Assembly: GCF_025655475.1 (NCBI RefSeq)
Contig: NZ_JAHTIK010000001.1
Coordinates: forward strand, 7,630,167 to 7,694,166
Direction of reading: 5' to 3'
Length of the DNA: 64,000 nucleotides
Origin: Kitasatospora sp. DSM 101779
GTDB taxonomy: Bacteria; Actinomycetota; Actinomycetes; Streptomycetales; Streptomycetaceae
A program made the translations under genes and the position numbers. Positions 1 through 6,917 of the stretch are shown piece by piece (the first letter of the stretch is position 1; every line of letters begins with the position of its first letter). The notes below the pieces were generated by a model, which was not told where the DNA came from, did not search any database, and saw only the letters and a list, made by a program, of their open reading frames with translations.

Positions 1-73
1 CTGGCTCGAGTACCGGCCCGGCCGCGACTGGCTCCCGGAGGCCGAGGAGCTCGCCGCCGAACCGGCCGACTGA
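1..73 (+). CDS. 3' end of a truncated CDS, product unknown
   Basis: The window opens inside a reading frame (phase from base 2) that gives 23 residues, rich in Trp, Glu and Ala and ending EPAD, before a TGA at 71-73. No motif can be recognised in so short a tail. It is called coding because the frame is open from the edge and its codon third positions are strongly G/C, as in the neighbouring genes. Confidence 0.5.
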   Translation, partial: WLEYRPGRDWLPEAEELAAEPAD

Positions 74-440
74 GGACGCGCGGCGGGTCTCGACGCACGG
101 TGGCCGGCGTCCGAGGCTTCGGCTGGGCGGCCGCCCCGGTCCGGGCCGAAGGGGCGCTGCCGCATGGCCACCGCCTCCCTGCCCCCGTCACCCGGACCGA
201 TCGCCGCCCTCGTCCCCGCCGTGACCTGCATGGCCGACATCTCCCACCACCCGGACAGCCGCCGCCGGCCGCCGCAGACCTGGATGGTGATCTGCCTGCT
301 CGGCAACCTCTTCGGGCGCGTAGCTCCTGTACGGGCGGAACCCGCGCCGCTGACCCGTACCCGGCCCGCCGCCCGCCCGCAGGCCGATCCGGGCACGGTG
401 TGGAACGGTGGGACGGGGGCCGGCTGTGAGAGGAGCAGTC
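74..440. other. Gap with no convincing gene
   Basis: The 367 bases between the truncated upstream gene and the bL37 start have open frames on both strands, but their translations are Pro/Arg-rich shadows without recognisable features. The promoter for the small ribosomal gene must lie here. No clear -35/-10 pair was found. Confidence 0.4.
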
Positions 441-518
441 ATGTCGTCGAAACGGCGTCGCAAGAAGAAGGCACGTGCCAGGCGCGGAGCGAACCACGGG
501 CGTCGACCGCAGTGCTGA
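441..518 (+). CDS. 50S ribosomal protein bL37 (25 aa)
   Basis: This 25-codon gene starts at ATG with an AGGAG ribosome-binding site 6-10 bases upstream. The product begins MSSKRRRKKKAR and ends ANHGRRPQC. The basic N-terminus followed by ANHG(K/R)RP is the signature of the actinobacterial small ribosomal protein bL37, usually about 24 residues, which sits in the 23S rRNA core. It stands alone and is followed nine bases later by a 15-bp perfect hairpin, so it looks like a complete monocistronic unit. The C-terminal Cys is unusual, since family members commonly end in Asn-Ala or Ser. Streptomycetes can carry more than one copy, so this may be a paralogue. The family call rests on motif recognition only. 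Confidence 0.8.
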   Translation: MSSKRRRKKKARARRGANHGRRPQC

Positions 519-526
519 GCAGCTGC

Positions 527-560
527 AGAGCGGTCACCGGCACTGGCCGGTGACCGCTCT
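527..560 (+). terminator. 15-bp perfect hairpin after bL37
   Basis: The arms 527-541 and 546-560 are exact reverse complements (AGAGCGGTCACCGGC and its complement) around a four-base ACTG loop. It lies 8 bases after the bL37 stop. There is no T-tract, as is usual for terminators in this G+C range. Confidence 0.8.
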
Positions 561-632
561 CGCACGTGGACGTCGGGCACGGTCGGCAGTGGCGGACAGG
601 ATCTGACCTGTATGCCGGGCACAGTGTCGGGC

Positions 633-905
633 ATGACGGCATTCCGTGGACTCGCCACCGTTCGCTACCACGCCGAGGACCTGGCCGCGGCGCGCAGCTG
701 GTACACCGAGGTCCTGGGGCTGCAGCCGTACGTCGAGCGCGCCGACCACATCGAGTTCCGCCTCGGCGACCACCTCCAGCAGTTCGGCGTCTGCAGCCGC
801 CCCCAGGGCCCTGCCCACGGCGGTACGGCGCAGGAATCCCCAGCCCATTCGGCACTTCCCTTCCCAGGGCCGGCCCGGTGCGGCGGCCCGGCGGCACGGA
901 TCTGA
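633..905 (+). pseudogene. VOC-family protein, C-terminus replaced
   Basis: From ATG 633 (an in-frame ATG at 612 also exists) the first ~55 residues read as the first beta-alpha-beta-beta-beta module of a vicinal-oxygen-chelate protein: TAFRGLATVRYHAEDLAAAR, then WYTEVLG and HIEFRLGDH. After GVCSRP the sequence becomes a Pro/Ala/Gly-rich tail with no VOC character, and stops at 905. Family members are about 115-130 residues and need the second module, which carries DPFGN-like metal-site residues. Neither of the other two forward frames restores it, so a deletion rather than a frameshift is likely. It is probably a relic. Confidence 0.6.
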
Positions 906-1158
906 TCCGGCCTCACGTCCGTGAGGCGCTGCCGTGCTCGGGCCCGCCGCCGAGGGCGGGCCAATGGTGATCGGTACGGCACCGCGCCGCACTGACCGGG
1001 TGATCGACCAGCGGCGGGCCGGCCGGGGGACGCCGGGGTCAGCCCTCGGATGCGTCCGAGGGCTCGCGGACCGAACCCGTCCAGCCGGCACCGGAGTCCA
1101 CCACCGGTCCGCCGACGGCTGCGGGATCATGGGCTTACCGCGACGGGAGGGGGACGGG

Positions 1159-2151
1159 ATGGCATGGGTGGCGGAGTGGGGCACCGGCCCGGTCGGCACC
1201 GGATCCGGCGGCGAGGGCCCGGCGGTGGCCGGACCGGGCCACCGGGTACCGGCGAATGCCGTGGCGACCGCGGTCGCCGGCGGCCGACCGGTGGCGGCGA
1301 CGGCGGGGCAGGACGGCCTGGTCCGGTGGTGGGACGCGGTGGACGGGCGGCCGCTCGGCACGTTCGAGGCCGGCCGGTACACCGAGCTCGCGATCGCGGT
1401 GGTCGCCGGCCGCCCGGTCGTCCTGACGGTCGGCGACTACGACCCGCGGTTCGTCCGCGACCCGGAGACCGGCGCCTGCCTGTGGCGTCTCCCGGTCGAC
1501 GACGCCACCTCCGTGACGGTCTGCCACCCGGGTGGCCGGCCGACCGCCGTCACCGGCCACGAGGACGGCACCACCCGGCTCTGGGACCTGGCCCGGCAGT
1601 GCGCGACCGGCCCCGTCCTCACCGGCCACGACCAGGCCGTCCGGGCGGTCGCGGCGGGCGTCGTCGACGGCCGGCCGCTCGCCGCCACCTCCAGCGGCAT
1701 GGACGCCGACCAGAGCTGGGACCGCGACGTCCTGGTCCACGACCTGACGGACGGCCGACGGCTCGCCCGTCTCCCCGCCGCCACCACCGCGGCGGTGAAC
1801 GCCCTCGCCCTCACCACCGTGCACGGCCGGGCCGTCGTGGCGACCGGCGACTGGCGCGGCACGCTCCGTACCTGGGACGTCCGCTCGGGCACCGAAACCG
1901 GCCCCGCCCCCACCCCGCACCGCGGCATGTTCGGAGCGCTCGCCGCGGGGGAGTGGGCCGGCCGGCCCGTGCTCGCCTCCGGCGGCGACGACGGGACGGT
2001 GCGGCTCACCGACCTGGCGACCCGCACCCCGCCCGCCCCCGACCTCAGGCTCCCCGGCAGGCCGGCCGGGATCGCCGTACTGCCCGGCCGACGCCTGCTC
2101 GCCGCCCACGACCACGGACTCGTCCTGCTGGCCCACCACCCCGGGCCCTGA
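1159..2151 (+). CDS. WD40 repeat protein
   Basis: The product is 330 aa of beta-propeller repeats with no extra domain. Blades end in DGLVRWWD, DGTTRLWD, GTLRTWD and DGTVRLTD, and most begin with a GRPV(A/V)AT-type strand, giving about seven blades. Start ATG 1159 is chosen because GGGAGGGGG lies 5-13 bases upstream. ATG 1129 and an upstream GTG are in frame, but the extra residues are Arg/Gly-rich and unlike a propeller. There is no signal peptide or membrane segment, so it is probably a cytoplasmic protein-interaction scaffold. In streptomycetes such proteins often occur alone with unknown partners. It converges on the NUDIX gene. Confidence 0.8.
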   Translation: MAWVAEWGTGPVGTGSGGEGPAVAGPGHRVPANAVATAVAGGRPVAATAGQDGLVRWWDAVDGRPLGTFEAGRYTELAIAVVAGRPVVLTVGDYDPRFVRDPETGACLWRLPVDDATSVTVCHPGGRPTAVTGHEDGTTRLWDLARQCATGPVLTGHDQAVRAVAAGVVDGRPLAATSSGMDADQSWDRDVLVHDLTDGRRLARLPAATTAAVNALALTTVHGRAVVATGDWRGTLRTWDVRSGTETGPAPTPHRGMFGALAAGEWAGRPVLASGGDDGTVRLTDLATRTPPAPDLRLPGRPAGIAVLPGRRLLAAHDHGLVLLAHHPGP

Positions 2152-2162
2152 CCACCCGTGGA

Positions 2163-2717
2163 TCAGCCGCCGGCGGCCGACAGGCGGGCGGCGAGCAGGA
2201 CCGCCGCCACACTGCCCGCCTCGGTGATCTCCCCGGAGGTCACCAGGGCGAGCGCCTCCTCCACCGTGCAGCGGCGCACCGTCATCGCGGCCTCCGTCTC
2301 GTCCCGCGCCATCGTGCCCGCGGACAACCCCGTCGCCAGGAACAGATGGGTGACGGCGGACGTGCTCGACGGCAGCGGATGGATCGCCCCGAGCGGCCGC
2401 CACCGCGCCGCCCGCAGCCCCGTCTCCTCCTCCAACTCCCGCCGGGCCGCGGCCTCCGGCACCTCACCCGCCTCCATCCCGCCCCCCGGCAGGTGCGGCA
2501 TCCGGCGACCGGTCAGATAGAAGTCGTCCTCGACCAGCAGCAGCCGCTGCTCGTCGTCCAGCGCCACCGTCCGCACCGCGTCCGCGACCTCGACGTGCTC
2601 GTAACGGAACGGCGGCGCGTACGGCCCCTGCACGGTGTCCGCCACCAGCCGGACGAACGGCCCGCTGTGCAGCACCTCCCGGCCCGTCCTCCGCCACCCG
2701 CCCAACGCCTCGGCCAC
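2163..2717 (-). CDS. NUDIX hydrolase (ADP-ribose pyrophosphatase-like)
   Basis: The product is 184 aa. The NUDIX box runs from about residue 79 to 102 (GGMEAGE...RRELEEETGL), with the metal-binding Glu residues in place. The N-terminal strands (FVRLVADTV, VRTVALDDE) and the LPGG before the box resemble ADP-ribose/ADP-sugar pyrophosphatases, which hydrolyse nucleoside diphosphates linked to another moiety. The GTG start has GGGAGG five bases upstream. It is convergent with the WD40 gene (11 bases apart) and divergent from the small gene at 2859-3084. The exact substrate cannot be read from the sequence. Confidence 0.85.
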   Translation of the reverse strand: MAEALGGWRRTGREVLHSGPFVRLVADTVQGPYAPPFRYEHVEVADAVRTVALDDEQRLLLVEDDFYLTGRRMPHLPGGGMEAGEVPEAAARRELEEETGLRAARWRPLGAIHPLPSSTSAVTHLFLATGLSAGTMARDETEAAMTVRRCTVEEALALVTSGEITEAGSVAAVLLAARLSAAGG

Positions 2718-2895
2718 CGTGCCTCCCCGCCGCTCGCCTCTTCCTCCTCCCGAAACTACGCGGCGACGGCCCCGGGCGGAGGGAGGGCGCGGAAACTCCG
2801 GTGCCCGTTCCGGGCGGCGCCGCTAGCGTGGCCCCTCCACGACGACGGGGGAGAACACATGCGGGGCAGGGACGAGCGGGACACCGGACGGAGCC

Positions 2896-3084
2896 GTGGG
2901 TAGGCGCCGCTACGTGGCCCGGGGCGTCCCGGGCGGGTACCGGATCCGGGACAACCGGGTGAACCGCTGGTGGGGCGACCACTACGAGCACTGCCCCGAC
3001 GACCTGCTCGCCCAACTCAACGGCGCGGCCGACCCGGCCCGGATCACCGAGCTGATGCGGCGCTACCGGCGGCTCAAGCGCTGA
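2896..3084 (+). CDS. Small hypothetical protein (62 aa)
   Basis: The 62-aa product is basic at both ends, with a central NRWWGDHYEHCPDDLL segment and a helical RITELMRRYRRLKR tail. No family is recognised. GTG 2896 gives this ORF. However, a TAGCGT -10 box (2824-2829) and a GGGGG RBS point to ATG 2859, whose frame reads MRGRDERDTGRSRG and hits TAG at 2901. A single-base difference near 2897-2900 would join the two into a 75-aa protein. The 3' end overlaps the opposing gene by 11 bases. Confidence 0.55.
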   Translation: MGRRRYVARGVPGGYRIRDNRVNRWWGDHYEHCPDDLLAQLNGAADPARITELMRRYRRLKR

Positions 3085-3487
3085 ACCCGCCCCCGTCGGC
3101 GGCGCTGCCGCGTGTGGCCGCCACCGCGTCGAAGAACGCCCAGCCGTCCACCGCACACGTCGCGCGGTCCGGCAGCTGCGCCCCGGCGGCCAGCGCCGCA
3201 TCGAGGAAGGCCCGGGCCGTCCCCGGTTCGTGGAGGTTCAGCGCCGGGCCGCCCGCCGTGGTCACCGCACCGGACGGCAGGAAGCCGTCCGACACCATCC
3301 GGCCGGGCCCTTCGGCGAACACCACCAGCAGCCGCCCGGTCACCCCCGCCCGACGCACCGTCAGCAGATTGCGGCAGCGCCGCCCGGCCCCCTCGCCCTC
3401 GCCGGCCACATGGTCGTGCCGGACCCACCACAGGAACGTCCCGTCACCGACGACCATCCGCCGCGGTTTCCTCTCACTGCGCGCCAC
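3074..3487 (-). CDS. Conserved hypothetical protein (137 aa)
   Basis: The product begins VARSERKPRR and continues VVGDGTFLWWVRHDH, then a LLTVRRAG / LLVVFAEGPG beta-hairpin, and ends in a helix (ARAFLDAALAAG) and WAFFDAVAA. No catalytic motif is seen. Small Streptomyces proteins with this FLWWVRH motif are known only as hypotheticals. GTG 3487 is preferred over ATG 3457 because a TAGGCT -10 box (3495-3500 on the minus strand) ends seven bases before it, the leaderless arrangement seen repeatedly in this window. It is divergent from the gene at 3524. Confidence 0.65.
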   Translation of the reverse strand: MARSERKPRRMVVGDGTFLWWVRHDHVAGEGEGAGRRCRNLLTVRRAGVTGRLLVVFAEGPGRMVSDGFLPSGAVTTAGGPALNLHEPGTARAFLDAALAAGAQLPDRATCAVDGWAFFDAVAATRGSAADGGGFSA

Positions 3488-3523
3488 GGACCGCAGCCTA
3501 GTGAAAGGCGGAGCCGTTCGGCG

Positions 3524-4069
3524 GTGCCGGACCGGCTGCCGCCGTTCGGTGGCCCGGGTGTGCACTTTTCGGTTCTGGCTCGTTGGGTGGGTGTGGCGGA
3601 TGATGCAGCTGGTGGCGGGCGGCGTGCCGCGCCGATGGTGTGGGCCCTGGCGGTGCGCGAGGGTGCGGACGGGAGGTCGGCGGCCGAGGCGATCGTCGAG
3701 GTCGGGCAGGAGTGGTACGGCGAGCTCGTCGCGGACGCGATGGACAGCGGGTTCGTCCTCGCCGCGGGCGAGCCACCGGCGACCACCGGCGTGGTGGAGG
3801 TCCGGGACGGCTGGTTCGAGCGGCTGGTGCTGGTCGGCGGCCGCGGGGTCTGGGAACCGCACCCTCCGGTGCAGGCCTCCCCGGTCTGGCTGGCCGCGGC
3901 GGCGGAACCGCCCGGCGTACTCGTCCTCGTGGTCCCGCCCGGCACCTGGCCGCCCGGACTGATGGGCCTCGACCCGATGCGGCAGGCGGAGGCCTTCGGC
4001 CGCAGTCTGGAGGCCGCTCGGCTGCAGGGTCTCGTCCTGCACGGCACGGCCGCGGTCGTCGTGCACTGA
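3524..4069 (+). CDS. Hypothetical protein, DUF5949-like
   Basis: From GTG 3524 (in-frame GTG 3557 and later starts are possible) the product is about 181 aa of alternating strands and helices: VWALAVREGADGR, VVEVRDGWFERLVLVGGRG, VLVLVVPPGTWPPG. There is no signal peptide, membrane segment or catalytic motif. The layout is reminiscent of small streptomycete DUF5949-type proteins, but this is a weak impression. Only 36 bases separate it from the divergent gene at 3487, so the promoters overlap. Confidence 0.5.
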   Translation: MPDRLPPFGGPGVHFSVLARWVGVADDAAGGGRRAAPMVWALAVREGADGRSAAEAIVEVGQEWYGELVADAMDSGFVLAAGEPPATTGVVEVRDGWFERLVLVGGRGVWEPHPPVQASPVWLAAAAEPPGVLVLVVPPGTWPPGLMGLDPMRQAEAFGRSLEAARLQGLVLHGTAAVVVH

Positions 4070-4282
4070 GGAAGTGTCACATCCTCCTCGCGGGTGACAC
4101 GCAGACCGGTCGGGACACCGAGGCGCGTGGATCCGGGCTCGGAGGGCACCCGGCCGACCAGCGCCGTTCCCTCCGCCCGCACCTGCGGGCCGCGCCGTGC
4201 GTCGACCGCGATCGCGCACAGGCCGTCGGCCGCGGCCGGGTGTGCCTGTCGCCGGGGGTGGGGAACGTGGTGTGATGGCCGC

Positions 4283-4675
4283 GTGAGCCGTGCCGCCGAA
4301 GACACCAACCGCCGCATGCTCCGGGCCCGGGACGCGATGGACCGCCGGTACGCGCAGCCGCTGGACGTCCCGGCGCTGGCCCGGATCGCGCACGTGTCCC
4401 CGGCGCACTTCGCCCGCACCTTCCGGACCGTGTTCGGCGAGACGCCGCACCGCTACCTGCAGCGCCGCCGGGTCGAGCGGGCGATGTTCCTGCTCCGGGA
4501 GACGGACCGCAGCGTCACGGACATCTGCTACGAGGTGGGCTTCGGCAGCACCGGCACGTTCAGCCGCACCTTCCGTGCCGTCGTGGGCCGGTCGCCGCGG
4601 GAGTACCGCAGGGCCGCGGTGGCCGCCGACGTGCCCACCTGCTTCACGATGGCGTGGACGCGGCCGCACACCTGA
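4283..4675 (+). CDS. AraC-family transcriptional regulator (single HTH domain)
   Basis: The 130-aa product consists almost entirely of the AraC double helix-turn-helix. The first HTH is PLDVPALARIAHVSPAHFAR and the second is SVTDICYEVGFGSTGTFSR, followed by the typical FRAVVGRSPREYRR. It lacks an effector-binding domain, as in stand-alone AraC proteins next to glyoxalase-type genes. GTG 4283 is chosen because upstream in-frame sequence is Arg/Pro-rich. It precedes the VOC gene by 98 bases on the same strand, a pairing common in streptomycetes, so it probably controls that gene. Confidence 0.85.
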   Translation: MSRAAEDTNRRMLRARDAMDRRYAQPLDVPALARIAHVSPAHFARTFRTVFGETPHRYLQRRRVERAMFLLRETDRSVTDICYEVGFGSTGTFSRTFRAVVGRSPREYRRAAVAADVPTCFTMAWTRPHT

Positions 4676-4734
4676 TCCCGAGCGACGTGCGATCCCGAGC
4701 GACCTCGGCCGGCGCGGCCGGGTGCGCAGTTTCG

Positions 4735-4766
4735 GATAAGTATCTCGCCGGGCCCGGCCCTAGCGT
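4735..4766 (+). promoter_or_regulatory. Leaderless promoter of the VOC gene with candidate AraC site
   Basis: TAGCGT at 4761-4766 ends seven bases before ATG 4774, so transcription probably begins at the start codon. At the -35 position, GATAAGTATC (4735-4744) is a GATA/TATC inverted repeat in an A/T-rich patch within a G/C-rich region. It is a candidate site for the AraC protein encoded just upstream. Confidence 0.5.
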
Positions 4767-4773
4767 GGTCCTC

Positions 4774-5184
4774 ATGTTCACCTCCATCACGCACTCGCAG
4801 CTCTACGTCCTCGACCAGGACGAGGCCCTCGACTTCTACGTCGGCAAGCTCGGCCTGGAGGTCGCGGCCGACGTCGACCTGGGGTTCATGCGCTGGCTGA
4901 CCGTCAGCGTTCCGGGCCACCCCGACCGGCAGGTCCTGCTGGAGAAGCCGGGCCCGCCGGCGATGTCCGAGGAGACCGCGCAGCAGGTCCGCGAACTCGT
5001 CACCAAGGGGGCGACGGGCGGCTCACTGATCTTCAGCACCGACGACTGCCGGAAGACCTATGAGACGCTGCTCGGCCGCGGCGTCGAGTTCACCGAGGAG
5101 CCGACCGAGCGGCCGTACGGCATCGACTGCGGGCTGCGCGACCCGTTCGGCAACAGCATCCGCTTCACCCAGCCCAAGGCCTGA
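4774..5184 (+). CDS. VOC (glyoxalase/bleomycin-resistance-type) family protein
   Basis: The 136-aa product carries two VOC modules. The first is ITHSQLYVLDQDEALDFYVG...LGLEV and the second LIFSTDDCRKTYETLLGRGV...DCGLRDPFGNSIRF. DPFGN and the downstream strand are the usual metal-side elements. Full family length indicates an intact gene. It is expressed from a leaderless promoter and follows an AraC gene, so inducible dioxygenase, resistance or detoxification roles are possible. The substrate is unknown. It ends at a hairpin shared with the convergent TetR gene. Confidence 0.85.
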   Translation: MFTSITHSQLYVLDQDEALDFYVGKLGLEVAADVDLGFMRWLTVSVPGHPDRQVLLEKPGPPAMSEETAQQVRELVTKGATGGSLIFSTDDCRKTYETLLGRGVEFTEEPTERPYGIDCGLRDPFGNSIRFTQPKA

Positions 5185-5202
5185 CCCGGGAGGCCGTTCC
5201 GG

Positions 5203-5235
5203 GGGCGCGCAGGGGCACGCTGCCCCCGCGCGCCC
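5203..5235. terminator. Bidirectional hairpin between VOC and TetR genes
   Basis: Arms 5203-5217 and 5221-5235 pair over 15 positions with one mismatch (A5211/C5227) around a CGC loop. It ends one base before the stop codon of the convergent TetR gene. Confidence 0.75.
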
Positions 5236-5940
5236 TCATCGGGGATCCGCTGTGAGGCGCTCCAGCCAGCGGCGGAGGAGGGCGGTCTCGGCCGGCTCCA
5301 GGGCGCTGTCGGGGGCGAGGTCGAGCTGGGCGTGCAGCCGCAGCGCGGCGGTGCGCAGCGGGTCGCCGGTGTCGGGGGCGGCGGGCCCGGCGAGGACCTG
5401 GGCGAACACGGCGTCGCGCATCCGGTGCGAGAGTGCGGGGTCGTCGAAGAGGGCGGGCTGTGCGATCCGGTTCAGGGCGGCGCCGACGTTCGCGGAGAGG
5501 ATCAGCCGGGCCGCCGCCCGCGGCTCGGCGCTGAGCGCGCCGGCCGCCGCGCACCGCACGAGTGCGGCCACGAGCAGGTCGAAGACGCGGGTGCGGGCGG
5601 TGGAGCGGGACGTCGGCCGCGGCGCGAACATCAGCTGGTAGAGGGCCGGGTTCTCGGCCGCGAAGGCCATGTGCTGGTCCCAGCCGGCGTGGAGGTCGGC
5701 GACCGGGTCGCCGGTCCGCTCCTGGGCGGCCTTGAGCGCGGCGTACCGGTCGAGGCCGTGGTCGGCGACGGCGTCGAGCAGCCCCCGCTTGTCGCCGAAG
5801 AGCCGGTAGAGCACCGGTTGGGTCACCCCGACGGCCTCGCAGACCGCCCGGGTCGCGATGTCGTTGTCCGGCGAGACGGCCAGCTGCTGCAGCGCGGCCT
5901 CGATCATCGCCGAGCGGGTGGAGGCGTCGGGATCCGTCAT
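5236..5940 (-). CDS. TetR-family transcriptional repressor
   Basis: The 234-aa product has an N-terminal HTH (MIEAALQQLAVSPDNDIATR, then AVCEAVGVTQPVLYRLFGDKRGLLDAV), which is the TetR recognition region. The C-terminal ligand domain is all helical, including DHGLDRYAALKAAQ and LILSANVGAALNRI. ATG 5940 is chosen because upstream sequence holds operator-like repeats. It is divergent from an SDR dehydrogenase gene, and three copies of one 11-bp palindromic motif fill the shared promoter. That implies autoregulation plus control of the SDR. The inducer is probably the SDR substrate or a related small molecule. Confidence 0.9.
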   Translation of the reverse strand: MTDPDASTRSAMIEAALQQLAVSPDNDIATRAVCEAVGVTQPVLYRLFGDKRGLLDAVADHGLDRYAALKAAQERTGDPVADLHAGWDQHMAFAAENPALYQLMFAPRPTSRSTARTRVFDLLVAALVRCAAAGALSAEPRAAARLILSANVGAALNRIAQPALFDDPALSHRMRDAVFAQVLAGPAAPDTGDPLRTAALRLHAQLDLAPDSALEPAETALLRRWLERLTADPR

Positions 5941-5964
5941 GGGATCGATGGTACGTGGCGACGC

Positions 5965-6032
5965 TAGCGACGATACGGGGAGCGTGTTACGGTCGGTCGT
6001 AGCGACGCTATGAACGAGACGTATCGTCGATA
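5965..6032. promoter_or_regulatory. Three copies of an 11-bp palindromic operator motif
   Basis: TAGCGACGATA (5965-5975), TAGCGACGCTA (6000-6010) and TATCGTCGATA (6022-6032) share the consensus TAKCGWCGMTA. The second and third are perfect odd palindromes. Centres are 35 and 22 bases apart. They fill the TetR/SDR divergent region and are the best candidates for TetR binding sites. Confidence 0.75.
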
Positions 6033-6052
6033 TGTACCGAGGAGCACCCGTC

Positions 6053-6793
6053 ATGAGCAGCAGCACCGAGCGCGTCGCCGTCGTCAGCGGAGCCTCCCGC
6101 GGGATCGGCCGTGCCGTCGCGACCACGCTGGCCGCCCGCGGCACGGCCGTGGTCGTGGGCTACCAGGGTGCGGCGGAGGCGGCCGCCGAGGTGGTGGAGG
6201 CGATCACCGCCGCCGGCGGCCGGGCCGTCGCGGCGCAGGCCGACGTCGCGGACGAGGCCGACGTCGCGGCGATGTTCGACACGGCGGAGAAGGAGTTCGG
6301 CGGCGTCGACGTGGTGGTGAACTCGGCCGGGCGGATGGCGCTCGCCCCGATCGCCGACCTCGACCTGGACGAGCTGGACGCCCTGCACCGCACCAACATC
6401 CGCGGCGCCTTCGTCATGGCGCGGGAGGCGGCCCGCCGGGTCCGGCCCGGCGGCGCGATCGTCGCGCTGTCGACCTCGGTGGTGGGGCTGCAGGCACCCA
6501 CGTACGGCGCGTACGCGGCGAGCAAGGGCGCCGTCGAGGCGATGAGCCTGATCCTGGCCCGCGAGCTGCGCGGCCGCGATATCACGGTCAACGCGGTCGC
6601 ACCCGGTCCGACCGCCACCGACCTGTTCCTCCGGGGCAAGGACGAGGAGACCGTCGCCCGCCTCGCCGCGCAGCCGCCGCTGCAGCGGCTCGGCACCCCG
6701 CAGGACATCGCCGAGGTCGTCGCCTTCCTGGCGAGCCCCGAGGGGCACTGGGTCAACGGCCAGGTGGTCCGCGCCAACGGCGGCATCGTCTGA
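6053..6793 (+). CDS. SDR-family NAD(P)-dependent oxidoreductase
   Basis: The 246-aa product is a classical short-chain dehydrogenase. The cofactor motif GASRGIG is at residues 13-19 and NSAG at 90-93. The catalytic serine is among STS 140-142, with Tyr154 and Lys158 (YAASK). NAVAPGPTATDLF and the C-terminal strand are typical. ATG 6053 has GGAG nine bases upstream; ATG 6032 overlaps the third operator copy and is less likely. The sequence VVVGYQGA after strand 2 lacks an acidic residue at the strand end, which suggests NADP rather than NAD. It is divergent from and presumably repressed by the adjacent TetR. Confidence 0.92.
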   Translation: MSSSTERVAVVSGASRGIGRAVATTLAARGTAVVVGYQGAAEAAAEVVEAITAAGGRAVAAQADVADEADVAAMFDTAEKEFGGVDVVVNSAGRMALAPIADLDLDELDALHRTNIRGAFVMAREAARRVRPGGAIVALSTSVVGLQAPTYGAYAASKGAVEAMSLILARELRGRDITVNAVAPGPTATDLFLRGKDEETVARLAAQPPLQRLGTPQDIAEVVAFLASPEGHWVNGQVVRANGGIV

Positions 6794-6917
6794 CCGGCGG
6801 AGCACCTCCCGGCGGCGGGCGGCCCGACGAGGCGTCACCATCCATGTCGTGTACGCGTCTTCCCCTGGCGGCGGCGGACTGGCACGCTGGTCGGGTTTGC
6901 CGACACCGGGAGGTCCC

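Noticed and set aside
1129..1158. Upstream start for the WD40 gene with a TTA codon
   Set aside because: The GGGAGGGGG RBS fits ATG 1159, and the extra residues are not propeller-like.
1050..2903. Long open frames on both strands (for example 600-1200 codons) overlapping other genes
   Set aside because: Very high G+C removes stop codons from shadow frames. Their translations are Arg/Pro/Gly-rich without motifs, while the accepted genes show family motifs in one frame.
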